Origin: Panulirus ornatus
Taxonomy: Eukaryota; Arthropoda; Malacostraca; Decapoda; Palinuridae
DNA length: 64,000 bases
Reading direction: 5' to 3'
Assembly: GCF_036320965.1 (NCBI RefSeq)
Contig: NC_092262.1
Location: 1,452,720-1,516,719 of the forward strand
Of the stretch, positions 1-13,665 are shown piece by piece. A program made the translations under genes and the position numbers. The notes beneath the pieces were generated by a model. That model was not told where the DNA came from and ran no database searches. It saw nothing but the letters and a program-made list of their open reading frames with translations. Numbering within the stretch: position 1 is the first letter of the stretch; each line of letters opens with the position of its first letter.

Positions 1-236
1 CTAAGAACCTTCTACCAAACGTTCACTTTCTCGAGATATTTTCTTAAACATTTCTACTTTCTAAAGAATTTATCCCAGACACTTTTTCTTTCCAAAGACC
101 TTGTCTTAAACACTCCCACTTTGTACGAAACTCATTCTGAACATATCTCTTCTCGGTAAAACTTATATCAAGCAGTCCTAGAGTCTACAGACTTCAGCTC
201 AGAATTTAAGATGCACCATGTTTCTTTGCTTTAAAA
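1..236. repeat. Decayed minisatellite, about 32-bp period
   Basis: Degenerate repeats of a unit resembling cttgtcccagacactttcact, with the phrase actttctaaagaa recurring about every 32 bases. The same sequence occurs at 19,930-20,160 and 54,000-54,235, so this is the start of the duplicated block. No gene seen. Confidence 0.75.
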
Positions 237-283
237 CTTTAAAATATGTAATACAATAAGTAGGCATGGAAAAAAAAACAATG

Positions 284-546
<263 letters not shown>

Positions 547-635
<89 letters not shown>
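547..635. repeat. (TA)n microsatellite
   Basis: Pure TA tract between the short-element tail and the LINE that starts at the phrase catgcttgtggcat. Confidence 0.97.
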
Positions 636-637
<2 letters not shown>

Positions 638-2830
638 GCTTGTGGCATAAGAAGAGTGGGAGGTGGGTTGATTAGAAAGGGTAGTGAGTGGTGGGATGAA
701 GAAGTAAGATTATTAGTGAAAGAGAAGAGAAAGGCATTTGGACGATTTTTGTAGGGAAAAAATGCAAATTGAGTGGGAGATGAATAAAAGAAAGAGACAG
801 GAGGTCAAGAGAAAGGTGCAAGAGGTGAAAAAGAGGCCAAATGAGAGTTGGGGTGAGAGAGTATCATTAAATTTTAGGGAGGATAAAAAGATGTTCTGGA
901 AGGAGGTAAAAAAAGTGCGTAAGACAAGGGAGCAAATGGGAACTTCAGTGAAGGGTGCACATGGGGAGGTGAAAACAAGTAGTGGTGATGTGAGAAGGAG
1001 ATGGAGTGAGTATTTTCAAGGTTTGTTGAATGTGTTTGATGACAGAGTGGCAGATATAGGATGTTTTGGTCGAGGTGGTGTGCAAAGTGAGAGGGTTAGG
1101 GAAAATGATTTGGTAAACAGAGAAGAGGTAGTAAAAGCTTTGCGGAAGATGAAAGCCGGCAAGGCAGCAGGTTTGGATGGTATTGCAGTGGAATTTATTA
1201 AAAAAGGGGGTGACTGTATTATTGACTGTTTGGTAAGGTTATTTAATGTATGTATGACTCATGGTGAGATGCCTAAGGATTGGCGGAATGCGTGCATAGT
1301 GCCATTGTACAAAGGCAAAGGAGATAAGAGTGAGTGCTCAAATTACAGAGGTATAAGTTTGTTGAGTATTCCTGGTAAATTATATGGGAAGGTATTGATT
1401 GAGAGGGTGAAGGCATGTACAGAGCATCAGATTGGGGAAGAGCAGTGTGGTTTCAGAAGTGGTAGAGGATGTGTGGATCAGGTGTTTGCTTTGAAGAATG
1501 TGTGTGAGAAATACTTAGAAAAGCAAATGGATTTGTATGTAGCATTTATGGATCTGGAGAAGGCATATGATAGAGTTGATAGAGATGCTCTGTGGAAGGT
1601 ATTAAGAATATATGGTATGGGAGGCAAGTTGTTAGAAGCAGTGAAAACTTTTTATCGAGGATGTAAAGCATGTGTACGTGTACGAAGAGAGGAAAGTGAT
1701 TGGTTCTCAGTGAATGTAGGTTTGCGGCAGGGGTGTGTGATGTCTACATGGTTGTTTAATTTGTTTATGGATGGGGTTGTTAGGGAGGTGAATGCAAGAG
1801 TTTTGGAAAGAGGGGCAAATATGAAGTCTGTTGGGGATGAGAGAGCTTGGGAAGTGAGTCAGTTGTTGTTCGCTGATGATACAGCGCTGGTGGATGATTC
1901 ATGTGAGAAACTGCAGAAGCTCGTGACTGAGTTTGGTAAAGTGTGTGAGAGAAGAAAGTTAAGAGTAGATGTGAATAAGAGCAAGGTTATTAGGTACAGT
2001 AGGGTTGAGGGTCAAGTCAATTGGGAGGCAAGTTTGAATGGAGAAAAACTGGAGGAAGTGAAGTGTTTTAGATATCTGGGAGTGGATCTGGCAGCGGATG
2101 GTACCATGGAAGCGGAAGTGGATCATAGGGTGGGGGAGGGGGCGAAAATTCTGGGAGCCTTGAAGAATATGTGGAAGTCGAGAACATTATCTCGGAAAGC
2201 AAAAATGGGTATGTTTGAAGTAATAGTGGTTCCAACAATGTTGTATGGTTGCGAGGCGTGGGCTATGGATAGAGTTGTGCGCAGGAGGATGGATTTACTA
2301 GAAATGAGATGTTTGAGGACAATGTGTGGTGTGAGGTGGTTTGATCGAGTAAGTAATGTAAGGGTAAGAGAGATGTGTGGAAATAAAAAGAGCGTGGTTG
2401 AGAGAGCAGAAGAGGGTGTTTTGAAATGGTTTGGGCACATGGAGAGAATGAGTGAGGAAAGATTGACCAAGAGGATATATGTGTCGGAGGTGGAGGGAAC
2501 GAGGAGAAGTGGGAGACCAAATTGGAGATGGAAAGATGGAGTGAAAAAGATTTTGTGTGATCGGGGCCTGAACATGCAGGAGGGTGAAAGGAGGGCAAGG
2601 AATAGAGTGAATTGGATCGATGTGGTATACCGGGGTTGACGTGCTGTCAGTGGATTGAATCAGGGCATGTGAAGCGTCTGGGGTAAACCATGGAAAGCTG
2701 TGTAGGTATGTATATTTGCGTGTGTGGACGTGTGTATATACATGTGTATGGGGGTGGGTTGGGCCATTTCTTTCGTCTCTTTCCTTGCGCTACCTCGCAA
2801 ACGCGGGAGACAGCGACAAAGCAAAAAAAA
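636..2830 (+). mobile_element. RTE-like LINE copy, 5'-truncated
   Basis: Lacks the 5' UTR and endonuclease; begins in the linker between endonuclease and RT (encoded [15 protein letters not shown]). The 3' UTR is the short form and ends cgacaaagcaaaa followed by (TA)n. In the first part of the coding frame a TAG replaces the CAG present at the same site in the 20,282 copy, and one extra A in the following A-run shifts the frame, so the long open frame starts only after this point. Contig 3 (54,591-56,790) carries the same TAG and the same A-run. Confidence 0.92.
738..2639 (+). CDS. LINE reverse transcriptase (partial polyprotein, 633 codons)
   Basis: Open frame for the RT and C-terminal domain of the LINE. 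The frame opens at a TTG; the first ATG in frame is at 762. RT motifs in order: [48 protein letters not shown], and the catalytic FADD at residues 378-381. The C-terminal part has [41 protein letters not shown] and [11 protein letters not shown], a region shared by RTE-group LINEs. The endonuclease is absent, so this copy cannot be autonomous. GLRQGCVMSP has P changed to T here. Known for the family: target-primed reverse transcription in the nucleus. Expression is not shown by the sequence. Confidence 0.88.
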   Translation: MDDFCREKMQIEWEMNKRKRQEVKRKVQEVKKRPNESWGERVSLNFREDKKMFWKEVKKVRKTREQMGTSVKGAHGEVKTSSGDVRRRWSEYFQGLLNVFDDRVADIGCFGRGGVQSERVRENDLVNREEVVKALRKMKAGKAAGLDGIAVEFIKKGGDCIIDCLVRLFNVCMTHGEMPKDWRNACIVPLYKGKGDKSECSNYRGISLLSIPGKLYGKVLIERVKACTEHQIGEEQCGFRSGRGCVDQVFALKNVCEKYLEKQMDLYVAFMDLEKAYDRVDRDALWKVLRIYGMGGKLLEAVKTFYRGCKACVRVRREESDWFSVNVGLRQGCVMSTWLFNLFMDGVVREVNARVLERGANMKSVGDERAWEVSQLLFADDTALVDDSCEKLQKLVTEFGKVCERRKLRVDVNKSKVIRYSRVEGQVNWEASLNGEKLEEVKCFRYLGVDLAADGTMEAEVDHRVGEGAKILGALKNMWKSRTLSRKAKMGMFEVIVVPTMLYGCEAWAMDRVVRRRMDLLEMRCLRTMCGVRWFDRVSNVRVREMCGNKKSVVERAEEGVLKWFGHMERMSEERLTKRIYVSEVEGTRRSGRPNWRWKDGVKKILCDRGLNMQEGERRARNRVNWIDVVYRG

Positions 2831-2832
2831 AA

Positions 2833-2837
<5 letters not shown>

Positions 2838-2895
<58 letters not shown>
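2838..2895. repeat. (TA)n microsatellite between tail-to-tail LINEs
   Basis: TA tract joining the 3' ends of a plus-strand and a minus-strand LINE copy; the two 3' ends form an inverted repeat around it. Confidence 0.95.
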
Positions 2896-4595
2896 TTCTT
2901 ATTTATTTATTTTGCTTTGTCGCTGTCTCCCGCGTTAGCGAAGTAGCGCAAGGAAACAGACGAAATAATGGCCCAACCCACCCACATACACATGTATATA
3001 CATACACGTCCACACACGCAAATATACATACCTATACATCTCATCGTATACATATATATACACACACAGACATATACATATATACACTTGTACATAATTC
3101 ATACAGTCCGCCTTCATTCATTCCCATCGCCACCTCGCCACAAATGAAATAACAACCCCCTCCCCCCTCATGTGTGCAAGGTAGCGCTAGGAAAAGACAA
3201 CGAAGCCACCATTCGTTCACACTCAGTCTCTATCTGCCATGTAATACTGCACCGAAACAACAGCTACCTTTCCACATCCAGGCCCCACACAACTTTTCAT
3301 GGTTTACCCCAGACGCTTAACATGCCCTGGTTCAATCCATTGACAGCACGTCGACCCGGGTATACCATATCGTTCCAAATCACTCTATTCCTTGCACGCC
3401 TTTCACCCGCCTGCATGTTCAGGCCCCGATCACTCAAAATCTTTTTCACTCCATCTTTCCACCTCCAATTTGGTCTCCCACATCTCCTCGTTCGCTCCAC
3501 CTCTGACACATATATCCTCTTTGTCAATCCTTCCTCACTCATTCTCTCCATGTGACCGAACCATTTCCAAACACCCTCATCTGCTCTCTCAACCACACTC
3601 TTTTTATTACCACACATCTCTCTTATCCTATTATTACTTACTCGATCAGATCACCTCACACCATAAATTGTCCTCAAACATCTCAGTTCCAGCACATCCA
3701 CCCTTCTGCACACGACTCTATCCATAGCCCACGCCTCGCAACCATACAACATTGTTGGAACCACTATTCCTTCAAACATACCCATTTTTGCTTTCAGAGA
3801 TAATGTTCTCGACTTCCACACATTCTTCAAGGCTCCAGAATTTTCGCCCCCTCCCCCACCCTATGATTCACTTCCGCTTCCATGGTTCCATCCGCTGCCA
3901 AATCCAATCCCATATATCTAAAACACTTCACTTCCTCCAGTTTTTCTCCATTCAAACTTACCTCCCAATTGACTTGACCCTAAACCCTATTGTACCTAAT
4001 AACCTTGCTCTAATTCATATCTACTCTCAACTTTCTTCTTTCACACATTTTACCAAACTCAGTCACCAGCTTCTGCAGTTTTTCACATGAATCAGCCAAA
4101 AGCGCTGTATCATCAGCAAACAACAACTGACTCACTTCCCAAGTCTCTCATCCACAACAGAATTCATACTTGCCCCTCTTTCCAAAACTCTTGCATTCAC
4201 CTCCCTAACAACCCCTTCCATAAACAAATTAAACAACCATGGAGACATCACACACCCCTGCCGCAAACCTACATTCACTGAGAACCAATCACTTTCCTTT
4301 CTTACTACACGTACACATGCCTTACATACTCGATAAAAACTTTTCACTGCTTCTAGCAACTTGCCTCCCACACCATATATTCTTAATACCTTCCACAGAG
4401 CATCTCTATCAACTCTATCATATGCCTTCTCCAGATCTATAAATGCCACATACAAATCCATTTGCTTTTCTAAGTATTTCTCACATGCATTCCTCAAATC
4501 AAACACGCTGATCCACACATCCTTTACCACTTCTGAAACTACACTGCTCTTCCCTTCTCAATCAATACCCACCCATATAATTTCCCAGGAAATTA

Positions 4596-4596
<1 letters not shown>
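2896..4596 (-). mobile_element. RTE-like LINE copy, 5'-truncated
   Basis: Minus-strand copy with (AATA)n tail, long-form 3' UTR, C-terminal domain and RT back to the NYRG/GKLYG region, with frameshifts and stops. Encoded fragments include [20 protein letters not shown] and GLRQGCVMSPWLFNLFMEGV. It is cut at an internal aaattatat site that merges into (TA)n. A C to T change in the first catalytic block gives FIDLEKAYD. Confidence 0.9.

Positions 4597-4684
<88 letters not shown>
4597..4684. repeat. (TA)n microsatellite between head-to-head LINEs
   Basis: TA tract joining the truncated 5' sides of a minus and a plus LINE fragment. Confidence 0.95.
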
Positions 4685-4689
<5 letters not shown>

Positions 4690-5275
4690 ATGGTTGCGAG
4701 GCGTGGGCTATGGATAGAGTTGTGCGCAGGAGGGTGGATGTGCTGGGAATGAGATGTTTGAGGACAATGTGTGGTGTGAGGTGGTTTGATCGAGTAAGTA
4801 ATGTAAGGGTAAGAGAGATGTGTGGAAATAAAAAGATCGTGATTGAGAGAGCAGAAGAGGGTGTTTTGAAATGGTTTGGGCACATGGAGAGAATGAGTGA
4901 GGAAAGATTGCCCAAGAGGATATATGTGTCGGAGGTGGAGGGAACAAGGAGAAGTGGGAGACCAAATTGGAGGTGGAAAGATTGAGTGGAAAAGATTTTG
5001 TGTAATCAGGGCCTGAACATGCAGGAGGGTGAAAGGAGGGCAAGGAATAGAGTGAATTGGATCGATGTGGTATACCGGGGTTGACGTGCTGTCAGTGGAT
5101 TGAATCAGGGCATGTGAAGCGTCTGGGGTAAACCATGGAAAGCTGTGTAGGTATGTATATTTGCGTGTGTGGATGTGTGTATATACATGTGTATGGGGGT
5201 GTGTTGGACCATTTCTTTCGTCTCTTTCCTTGCGCTACCTCGCAAACGCGGGAGACAGCGACAAAGCAAAAAAAA
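4684..5275 (+). mobile_element. RTE-like LINE 3' fragment (chimeric 3' UTR)
   Basis: Begins at tgttgtatggttgcgagg (encoded MLYGCEAW) directly after (TA)n. The coding part matches 24,367 and 58,664 ([12 protein letters not shown]), but the 3' UTR is the short form typical of the upstream LINE, including gaagcgtctgg instead of gaatcgtctgg. A stop interrupts the frame after NWRWKD. Confidence 0.9.
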
Positions 5276-5282
5276 AAAAAAA

Positions 5283-5283
5283 A

Positions 5284-5379
<96 letters not shown>

Positions 5380-5392
5380 GTATATATATATT
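5283..5392. repeat. (TA)n microsatellite
   Basis: TA tract, second unit of the tandem array. Confidence 0.95.
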
Positions 5393-7822
<2,430 letters not shown>

Positions 7823-7830
7823 AAAAAAAA

Positions 7831-7949
<119 letters not shown>

Positions 7950-8661
7950 TTCTTATTTATTTATTTTGCTTTGTCGCTGTCTCCCGCGTTAGCGAGGTAG
8001 CGCAAGGAAACAGACGAAATAATGGCCCAACCCACCCACATACACATGTATATACATACACGTCCACACACGCAAATATACATACCTATACATCTCATCG
8101 TATACATATATATACACACACAGACATATACATATATACACTTGTACATAATTCATACAGTCCGCCTTCATTCATTCCCATCGCCACCTCGCCACAAATG
8201 AAATAACAACCCCCTCCCCCCTCATGTGTGCAAGGTAGCGCTAGGAAAAGACAACGAAGCCACCATTCGTTCACACTCAGTCTCTATCTGCCATGTAATA
8301 CTGCACCGAAACAACAGCTACCTTTCCACATCCAGGCCCCACACAACTTTTCATGGTTTACCCCAGACGCTTAACATGCCCTGGTTCAATCCATTGACAG
8401 CACGTCGACCCGGGTATACCATATCGTTCCAAATCACACTATTCCTTGCACGCCTTTCACCCGCCTGCATGTTCAGGCCCCGATCACTCAAAATCTTTTT
8501 CACTCCATCTTTCCACCTCCAATTTGGTCTCCCACATCTCCTCGTTCGCTCCACCTCTGACACATATATCCTCTTTGTCAATCCTTCCTCACTCATTCTC
8601 TCCATGTGACCGAACCATTTCCAAACACCCTCATCTGCTCTCTCAACCACACTCTTTTTAT
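7950..8661 (-). mobile_element. RTE-like LINE copy cut by assembly gap
   Basis: Same as the 3' part of 2,896-4,596 up to the codons for CGNKKSVVERADEGV, where the contig ends. Confidence 0.9.
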
Positions 8662-8761
8662 NNNNNNNNNNNNNNNNNNNNNNNNNNNNNNNNNNNNNNN
8701 NNNNNNNNNNNNNNNNNNNNNNNNNNNNNNNNNNNNNNNNNNNNNNNNNNNNNNNNNNNNN
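8662..8761. other. Assembly gap (100 N)
   Basis: Exactly 100 N, the usual placeholder for a gap of unknown size. Sequence on the two sides is not continuous: LINE on the left, minisatellite and a different LINE on the right. Confidence 0.99.
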
Positions 8762-8837
8762 GTCTCCAGGGGTTGGGAAAGGGCATCCTCCGGGGCAAGG
8801 TCCTAGAACCCAAATCGTGTGCACGGTTGTCTGGAGG
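8762..8837. repeat. Minisatellite fragment
   Basis: Resembles 13,510-13,600 (ctccagggg, ggggcaaggtcctagaa, gtgtgcacggt, gtctgga), so the minisatellite right of the two LINEs also occurs on their left. The LINEs were probably inserted into it. Confidence 0.6.
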
Positions 8838-11800
8838 GGGAGGCCAGAAACCCTCCCCCCCTTTTGTACTTTGACTTTCTAAAACGGAAGAAGTATCCAC
8901 GAGGGGAGTGCTCATCCTCCTCGAAATCCAGATTAGGGTGTCTAAATGTGTGTGGATGTAACCAAGATGAGAAAAAAGAGAGATAGGTAGTATGTTTGAC
9001 GAAAGAACCTGGATGTTTGGGCTCTGAGTGAAACGAAGCTCAAGGGTAAAGGGGAAGAGTGGTTTGGGAATGTCTTGGGAGTAAAGTCAGGGGTTAGTAA
9101 GAGGACAAGAGCAAGGGAAGGAGTAGCACTACTCCTGAACAGGAGTTGTGGGAGTATGTGATAGAGTGCAAGAAAGTAAATTCTAGATTGATATGGGTAA
9201 AACTGAAAGTTGATGAGAGAGATGGGGATTATTGGTGCATATGTACCAGGCATGAGAAAAAAGATTATGAGAGGCAAGCGTATTGGGAGCAGCTGAATGA
9301 GTGTGTTAGTGGTTTTGATGCACAAGATCGGGTTATAGTGATGGGTAATTTCAATGGAAAGGTGAGTAATGTGGCAGTTGAGGAAATAATTGGTATACAT
9401 TGGTGTTCAGTGTTGTAAATGGAAATGGTGAAGAGCTTGTTGATTTATGTGCTGAAAAGGACTGGTGATTAGGAATACCTGGTTTAAAAGCGAGATATAC
9501 ATAATTATATGTATGTAAGTAGGAGAGATGGCCAGAGAGCGTTGGATTACGTGTTAATTGATAGGAGCGCGAAAGAGTGACTTATGGATGTTAATGTGCT
9601 GAGAGGTGCAACTGGAGGGATGTTTGATCATTATCTTGTGGAGGCGAAAGTGAAGATTTCTAGGGGCTGTCAGAGAAGAAGAGAGAATGTTGGGGTGAAG
9701 AGAGTGGTGAGGGTAAGTGAGCTTGGAAAAGAGACTTATGTGATGAAGTAACAGGAGAGACTGAGCACAGAATGGAAAAAGGTGAGAACAAAGGAGGTAA
9801 GGGGAGTGGGGGAGGAATGGAATGTATTTAGGAAAGCAGTGATGGCTTGCGCAAAAGATGCTTGTGGCATGAGAAGCGTGGGAGGTGGGATGATTAGATA
9901 GGGTAGTGAGTGGTGGGATGAAGAAGTTTATTAGTGAAGGAGAAAAGAGAGGCATTTGGACGACTTTTGCAGGGAAAAAATGCAAATGAGTTTGAGATGT
10001 ATAAAAGAAAGAGGCAAGAGGTCAGGAGAAAGGTGGAAGAGGTGAAAAAGAGGGCAAATGAGAGTTGGGGTGAGAGTATCCTTAAATTTTAGGGAAAATA
10101 AAAAGATGTTCTGGAAGGAGGTAAATAAAGAGCGTAAGACAAGGGAGCAAATGGGAACTTCAGTGAAGAGGGCAAATGGGTAGGTGATAACAAATAGTGG
10201 TGATGTGAGAAGGAGATGGAGGGAGTATTTTGAAGGTTTCTTGAATGTGTTTGATGATAGAGTGGCAGATATAGGGTGTTTTGGTCGAGGCGGTGTGCAA
10301 AGTGAGAGGGTTAGGGAAAATGATTTGGTACACAGAGAAGAGGTAGTAAAAGCTTTGCGGAAGATGAAAGCCGGCAAGGCAGCAGGTTTGGATTGTATTG
10401 CAGTGGAATTTATCAAAAAAGGGGTTGACTGTATTGTTGACTGGTTGGTAAGGTTATTTAATGTATGTATGATTCATGGTGAGATGCCTGAGTATTGGCT
10501 GAAGGCTTGCATAGTGCCATTGTACAAAGGCAAAGGGGATAAGAGTGAGTGCTCATATTACAGAGGTATAAGTTTGTTGAGTAATCCTGGTAAATTATAT
10601 GGGAGGATATTGATTGAGAGGGTGAAGGCATGTACAGAGCATCAGATTGGGGAAGAGCAGTGTGGTTTCAGAATTGGTAGAGGATGTGTGGATCAGGAGT
10701 TTGCTTTGAAGAATGTATGTGAGAAATACTTAGAAAAGGGAATGGATGTGTATGTAGCATTTATGGATCTGGAGAAGGCATATGATAGAGTTGATAGAGA
10801 TGCTCTGTGGAAGGTATTAAGAATATATGGTGTTTGAGGCAAGTTGTTAGAAGCAGTGAAAAGTTCTTATCGAGGATGTAAGGCATGTGTACGTGTAGGA
10901 AGAGAAGAAAGTGATTGATTCTCAGTGAATGTAGGTTTGCGGCAGGGGTGTGTGATGTCTCCATGGTTGTTTAATTTGTTTATGGATGGGTTGTTAGGGA
11001 GGTGAATGGAAGAGTTTTGGAAAGGAGGGCAAGTATGAAGTCTGTTGTGGATGAGAAAGCTTGGGAAGTGACTCAGTTGTTGTTCGCTGATGATACAGCG
11101 CTGGTGGCTGATTCATGTAAGAAACTGCAGAAGCTGGTGACTGAGTTTGGTAAAGTGTGTGAAAGAAGAAAGTTAAGAGTAAATGTGAATTAGAGCAAGG
11201 TTATTAGGTACAGTAGGGTTGAGGGTCAAGTCAATTGGGAGGTAAGTTTGAATGGAGAAAAAGTGGAGGAAGTAAAGTGTTTTAGATATCTGGGAGTGGA
11301 TCTGGCAGCGGATGGAACCATGGAAGCGGAAGTGAATCATAGGGTGGGGAAGGGGGGCGAAAATTCTGGGAGCCTTGAAGAATGTTTGGAAGTCGAGAAC
11401 ATTATCTCGGAAAGCAAAAATGTGTATGTTTGAAGGAATAGTGGTTCCAACAATGTTGTATGGTTGCGAGGCGTGGGCTATGGATAGAGTTGTGCGCAGG
11501 AGGGTGGATGTGCTGGAAATGAGATGTTTGAAGACAATATGTGGTGTGAGGTGGTTTGATCGAGTAAGTAATGTAAGGGTAAGAGAAATGTGTGGAAATA
11601 AAAAGAGCGTGGTTGAGAGAGCAGAAGAGGGTGTTTTGAAATGGTTTGGACACGTGGAGAGAATGAACGAGGAAAGATTGACCAAGAGGATATATATGTC
11701 GGAGGTGGAGGGAACGAGAAGTGGGAGACAAAATTGGAGGTGGAAAGATGGAGTGAAAAAGATTTTGAGTGATCGGGGCCTGAACATGCAGGAGGGTGAA

Positions 11801-12292
11801 AGGCGGGCAAGGAATAGAGTGAATTGGATCAATGTGGTATACCGGGGTTTACGTGCTGTCAGTGGATTGAATCAGGGCATGCGAAGCGTCTGGGGTAAAC
11901 CATGGAAAGTTGTGTGGGGCCTGGATGTGGAAAGGGAGCTGTGGTTTCGGACATTATTGCATGACCGCTAGAGACTAAGTGTGAACGAATGGGCCCTTTG
12001 TAGTCTTTTCCTAGCCCTACCTCGCACACATGAGGGGGGAGGGGGATGGTATTCCATGTGTGGCGAGGTGGCGATGAGAATGAATAAAGGCAGACAGTGT
12101 GAATTGTGTGCATGGGTATATATGTATGTGTCTGTGTGTGTGTATATATATGTGTACATTGAGATGTATAGGTATGTATATTTGCGTGTGTGAACGTGTG
12201 TGTATATAAATGTGTATGGGGGTGGGTTGGGCCATTCCTTTCGTCTGTTTCCTTGCGCTACCTCGCAAACGCGGGAGACAACGACAAAGCAA
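8838..12292 (+). mobile_element. Near full-length RTE-like LINE, degenerate
   Basis: Contains 5' UTR, endonuclease, RT, C-terminal domain and long-form 3' UTR. Coding pieces: 9,146-9,418 (endonuclease, with GNFNGKVSN where the 44-kb copy has GDLNAKVSN, so the motif aspartate is N here), 10,184-10,837 (RT entry motifs), 11,002-11,193 (FADDTALVADSC) and 11,375-11,971 (C-terminal domain). Frameshifts and stops separate them; a TGA follows RIYGV at 10,837. It is an inactive, older copy. Its 3' end cgacaaagcaaattaaatga abuts another LINE in the same orientation. Confidence 0.9.
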
Positions 12293-13168
12293 ATTAAATG
12301 AATATAAGAGTAAATGTGAATAAGAGCAAGGTAATTAGGTACAGTTGGGTTGAGGGTCAAGTCAATTGGGAGGTAAGTTTGATTGGAGCAAAACTGGAGG
12401 AAGTAAAGTGTTTTAGATATCTGGGAGTGGATCTGGCAGCGGATGGAACCATGGAAGCGGAAGTGGATCATAGGGTGGAGGAGGGGGCGAAAATCCTGGG
12501 AGCCTTGAAGAATGTGTAGAAGTCGAGAACATTATCTCGGAAAGCAAAAATGTGTATGTTTGAAGGAATAGTGGCTCCAATAATGTTGTATGGTTGCGAG
12601 GCGTGGGCTATGGATAGAGTTGTGCGCAGGAGGATGGATGTGCTGGAAATGAGATGTTTGAGGACAATGTGTGGTGTGAGTTGGTTGGATCGAGTAAGTA
12701 ACATAAGGGTAAGAGAGATGTGTGGAAATAAAAAGAGCGTGGTTGAGAGAGTAGAAGAGGGTGTTTTGAAATGGTTTCGGCACATGGAGAGAATGAGTTA
12801 GGAAAGATTGACCAAGAGGATATATGTGTCGGAGGTGGAGGGAGCAAGGAGAAGTGGGAGACCAAATTGGAGGTGGAAAGATGGAGTGAAAAAGATTTTG
12901 TGTGATCGGGGCCTGAACATACAGGAGGGTGAAAGGAGGGCAAGGAATAGCGTGAATTCGATCGATGTGGTATACCGGGGTTGACGTGCTGTCAGTGGAT
13001 TGAATCAAGGCATGTGAAGCGTCTGGGGTAAACCATGGAAAGCTGTGTAGGTATGTATATTTGCGTGTGTGGGCGTATGTATATACATGTGTATGGATGT
13101 GGGTTGGGCCATTTCTTTTGTCTTTTTCCTTTGCGCTACCTCGCAAACGCGGGAGACAGCGACAAAAA
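12293..13168 (+). mobile_element. RTE-like LINE 3' fragment
   Basis: Starts at the codons for INVNKSKVIRYS and continues through the C-terminal domain to a short-form 3' UTR ending cgggagacagcgacaaaaat. Stops follow GALKNV and HMERMS. Head-to-tail with the preceding copy. Confidence 0.88.
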
Positions 13169-13262
13169 TATATATATATATATATATATGTTTATACGTT
13201 GAGATATATAGAATGTATATATGCGTGTGTGGACATGTATGTATATACATGTGTGTGTGTTG
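13169..13262 (+). repeat. Short (TA)n and a scrap of LINE 3' UTR
   Basis: About 20 bases of TA, then gttgagatatataga and gcgtgtgtggacatgtatgt, phrases of the long-form 3' UTR. Confidence 0.6.
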
Positions 13263-13450
13263 CATGACAAAAAGAGGATATAGGATTAGGATTGAATGCC
13301 GGCAACTTATATGTGGTTGAGGTGAGGGGAAAAAAATAGAGTGCTGGTTCACTGCGCCCTCGCCACTATCCTGATTGAAACTCAGGCAGCAGTATCTTCC
13401 TTGACAGTGATTGTCTGCTACACACTATTACTATAGAATAGCAGCAGTAG
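13263..13450. other. Unassigned; possible SINE remnant
   Basis: Holds cctgattgaaactcaggc; read on the minus strand, its gagtttcaatcagg resembles a tRNA B box. No A box or tail is visible, so this is only a hint. Confidence 0.25.
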
Positions 13451-13665
13451 GTGCCACCATTTCTCCTGAATCATCCGCGTTTGTGGAGGTCTTGGATCCC
13501 CCAAGTGTGCTGTTTCCTGTATTCTCCAGGGGTGTGGGTATGTTGCATCCTTGCCGGGGCGAAGGTCCTAGAATCTCTTAGTGTGCACGGTGTCTGGATC
13601 ATCTCTTGTCTGCTGGTCCTAGATCCTCCAGGCAATGGGAAACTGGGACTCTCTATACTCATTCT
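13451..13665. repeat. Decayed minisatellite, about 30-bp period (left part)
   Basis: Recurrent phrases gatcctccagg, tctccaggggtgtggg and cctagaatctc. The same repeat resumes at 14,901 beyond the inverted repeat. Confidence 0.65.

Noticed and set aside
2123..2639. Minus-strand frames rich in Ser, Pro, His and Leu opposite the LINE RT (also opposite every other copy)
   Set aside because: Antisense shadows of the RT frame; they appear in every copy, lack start signals and match no domain.
2896..5275. Twin priming as explanation for the head-to-head LINE pairs at 4,597, 7,095, 24,269 and 58,593
   Set aside because: Both members of each pair carry their own 3' end and tail and overlap in LINE coordinates, so they are separate insertions.
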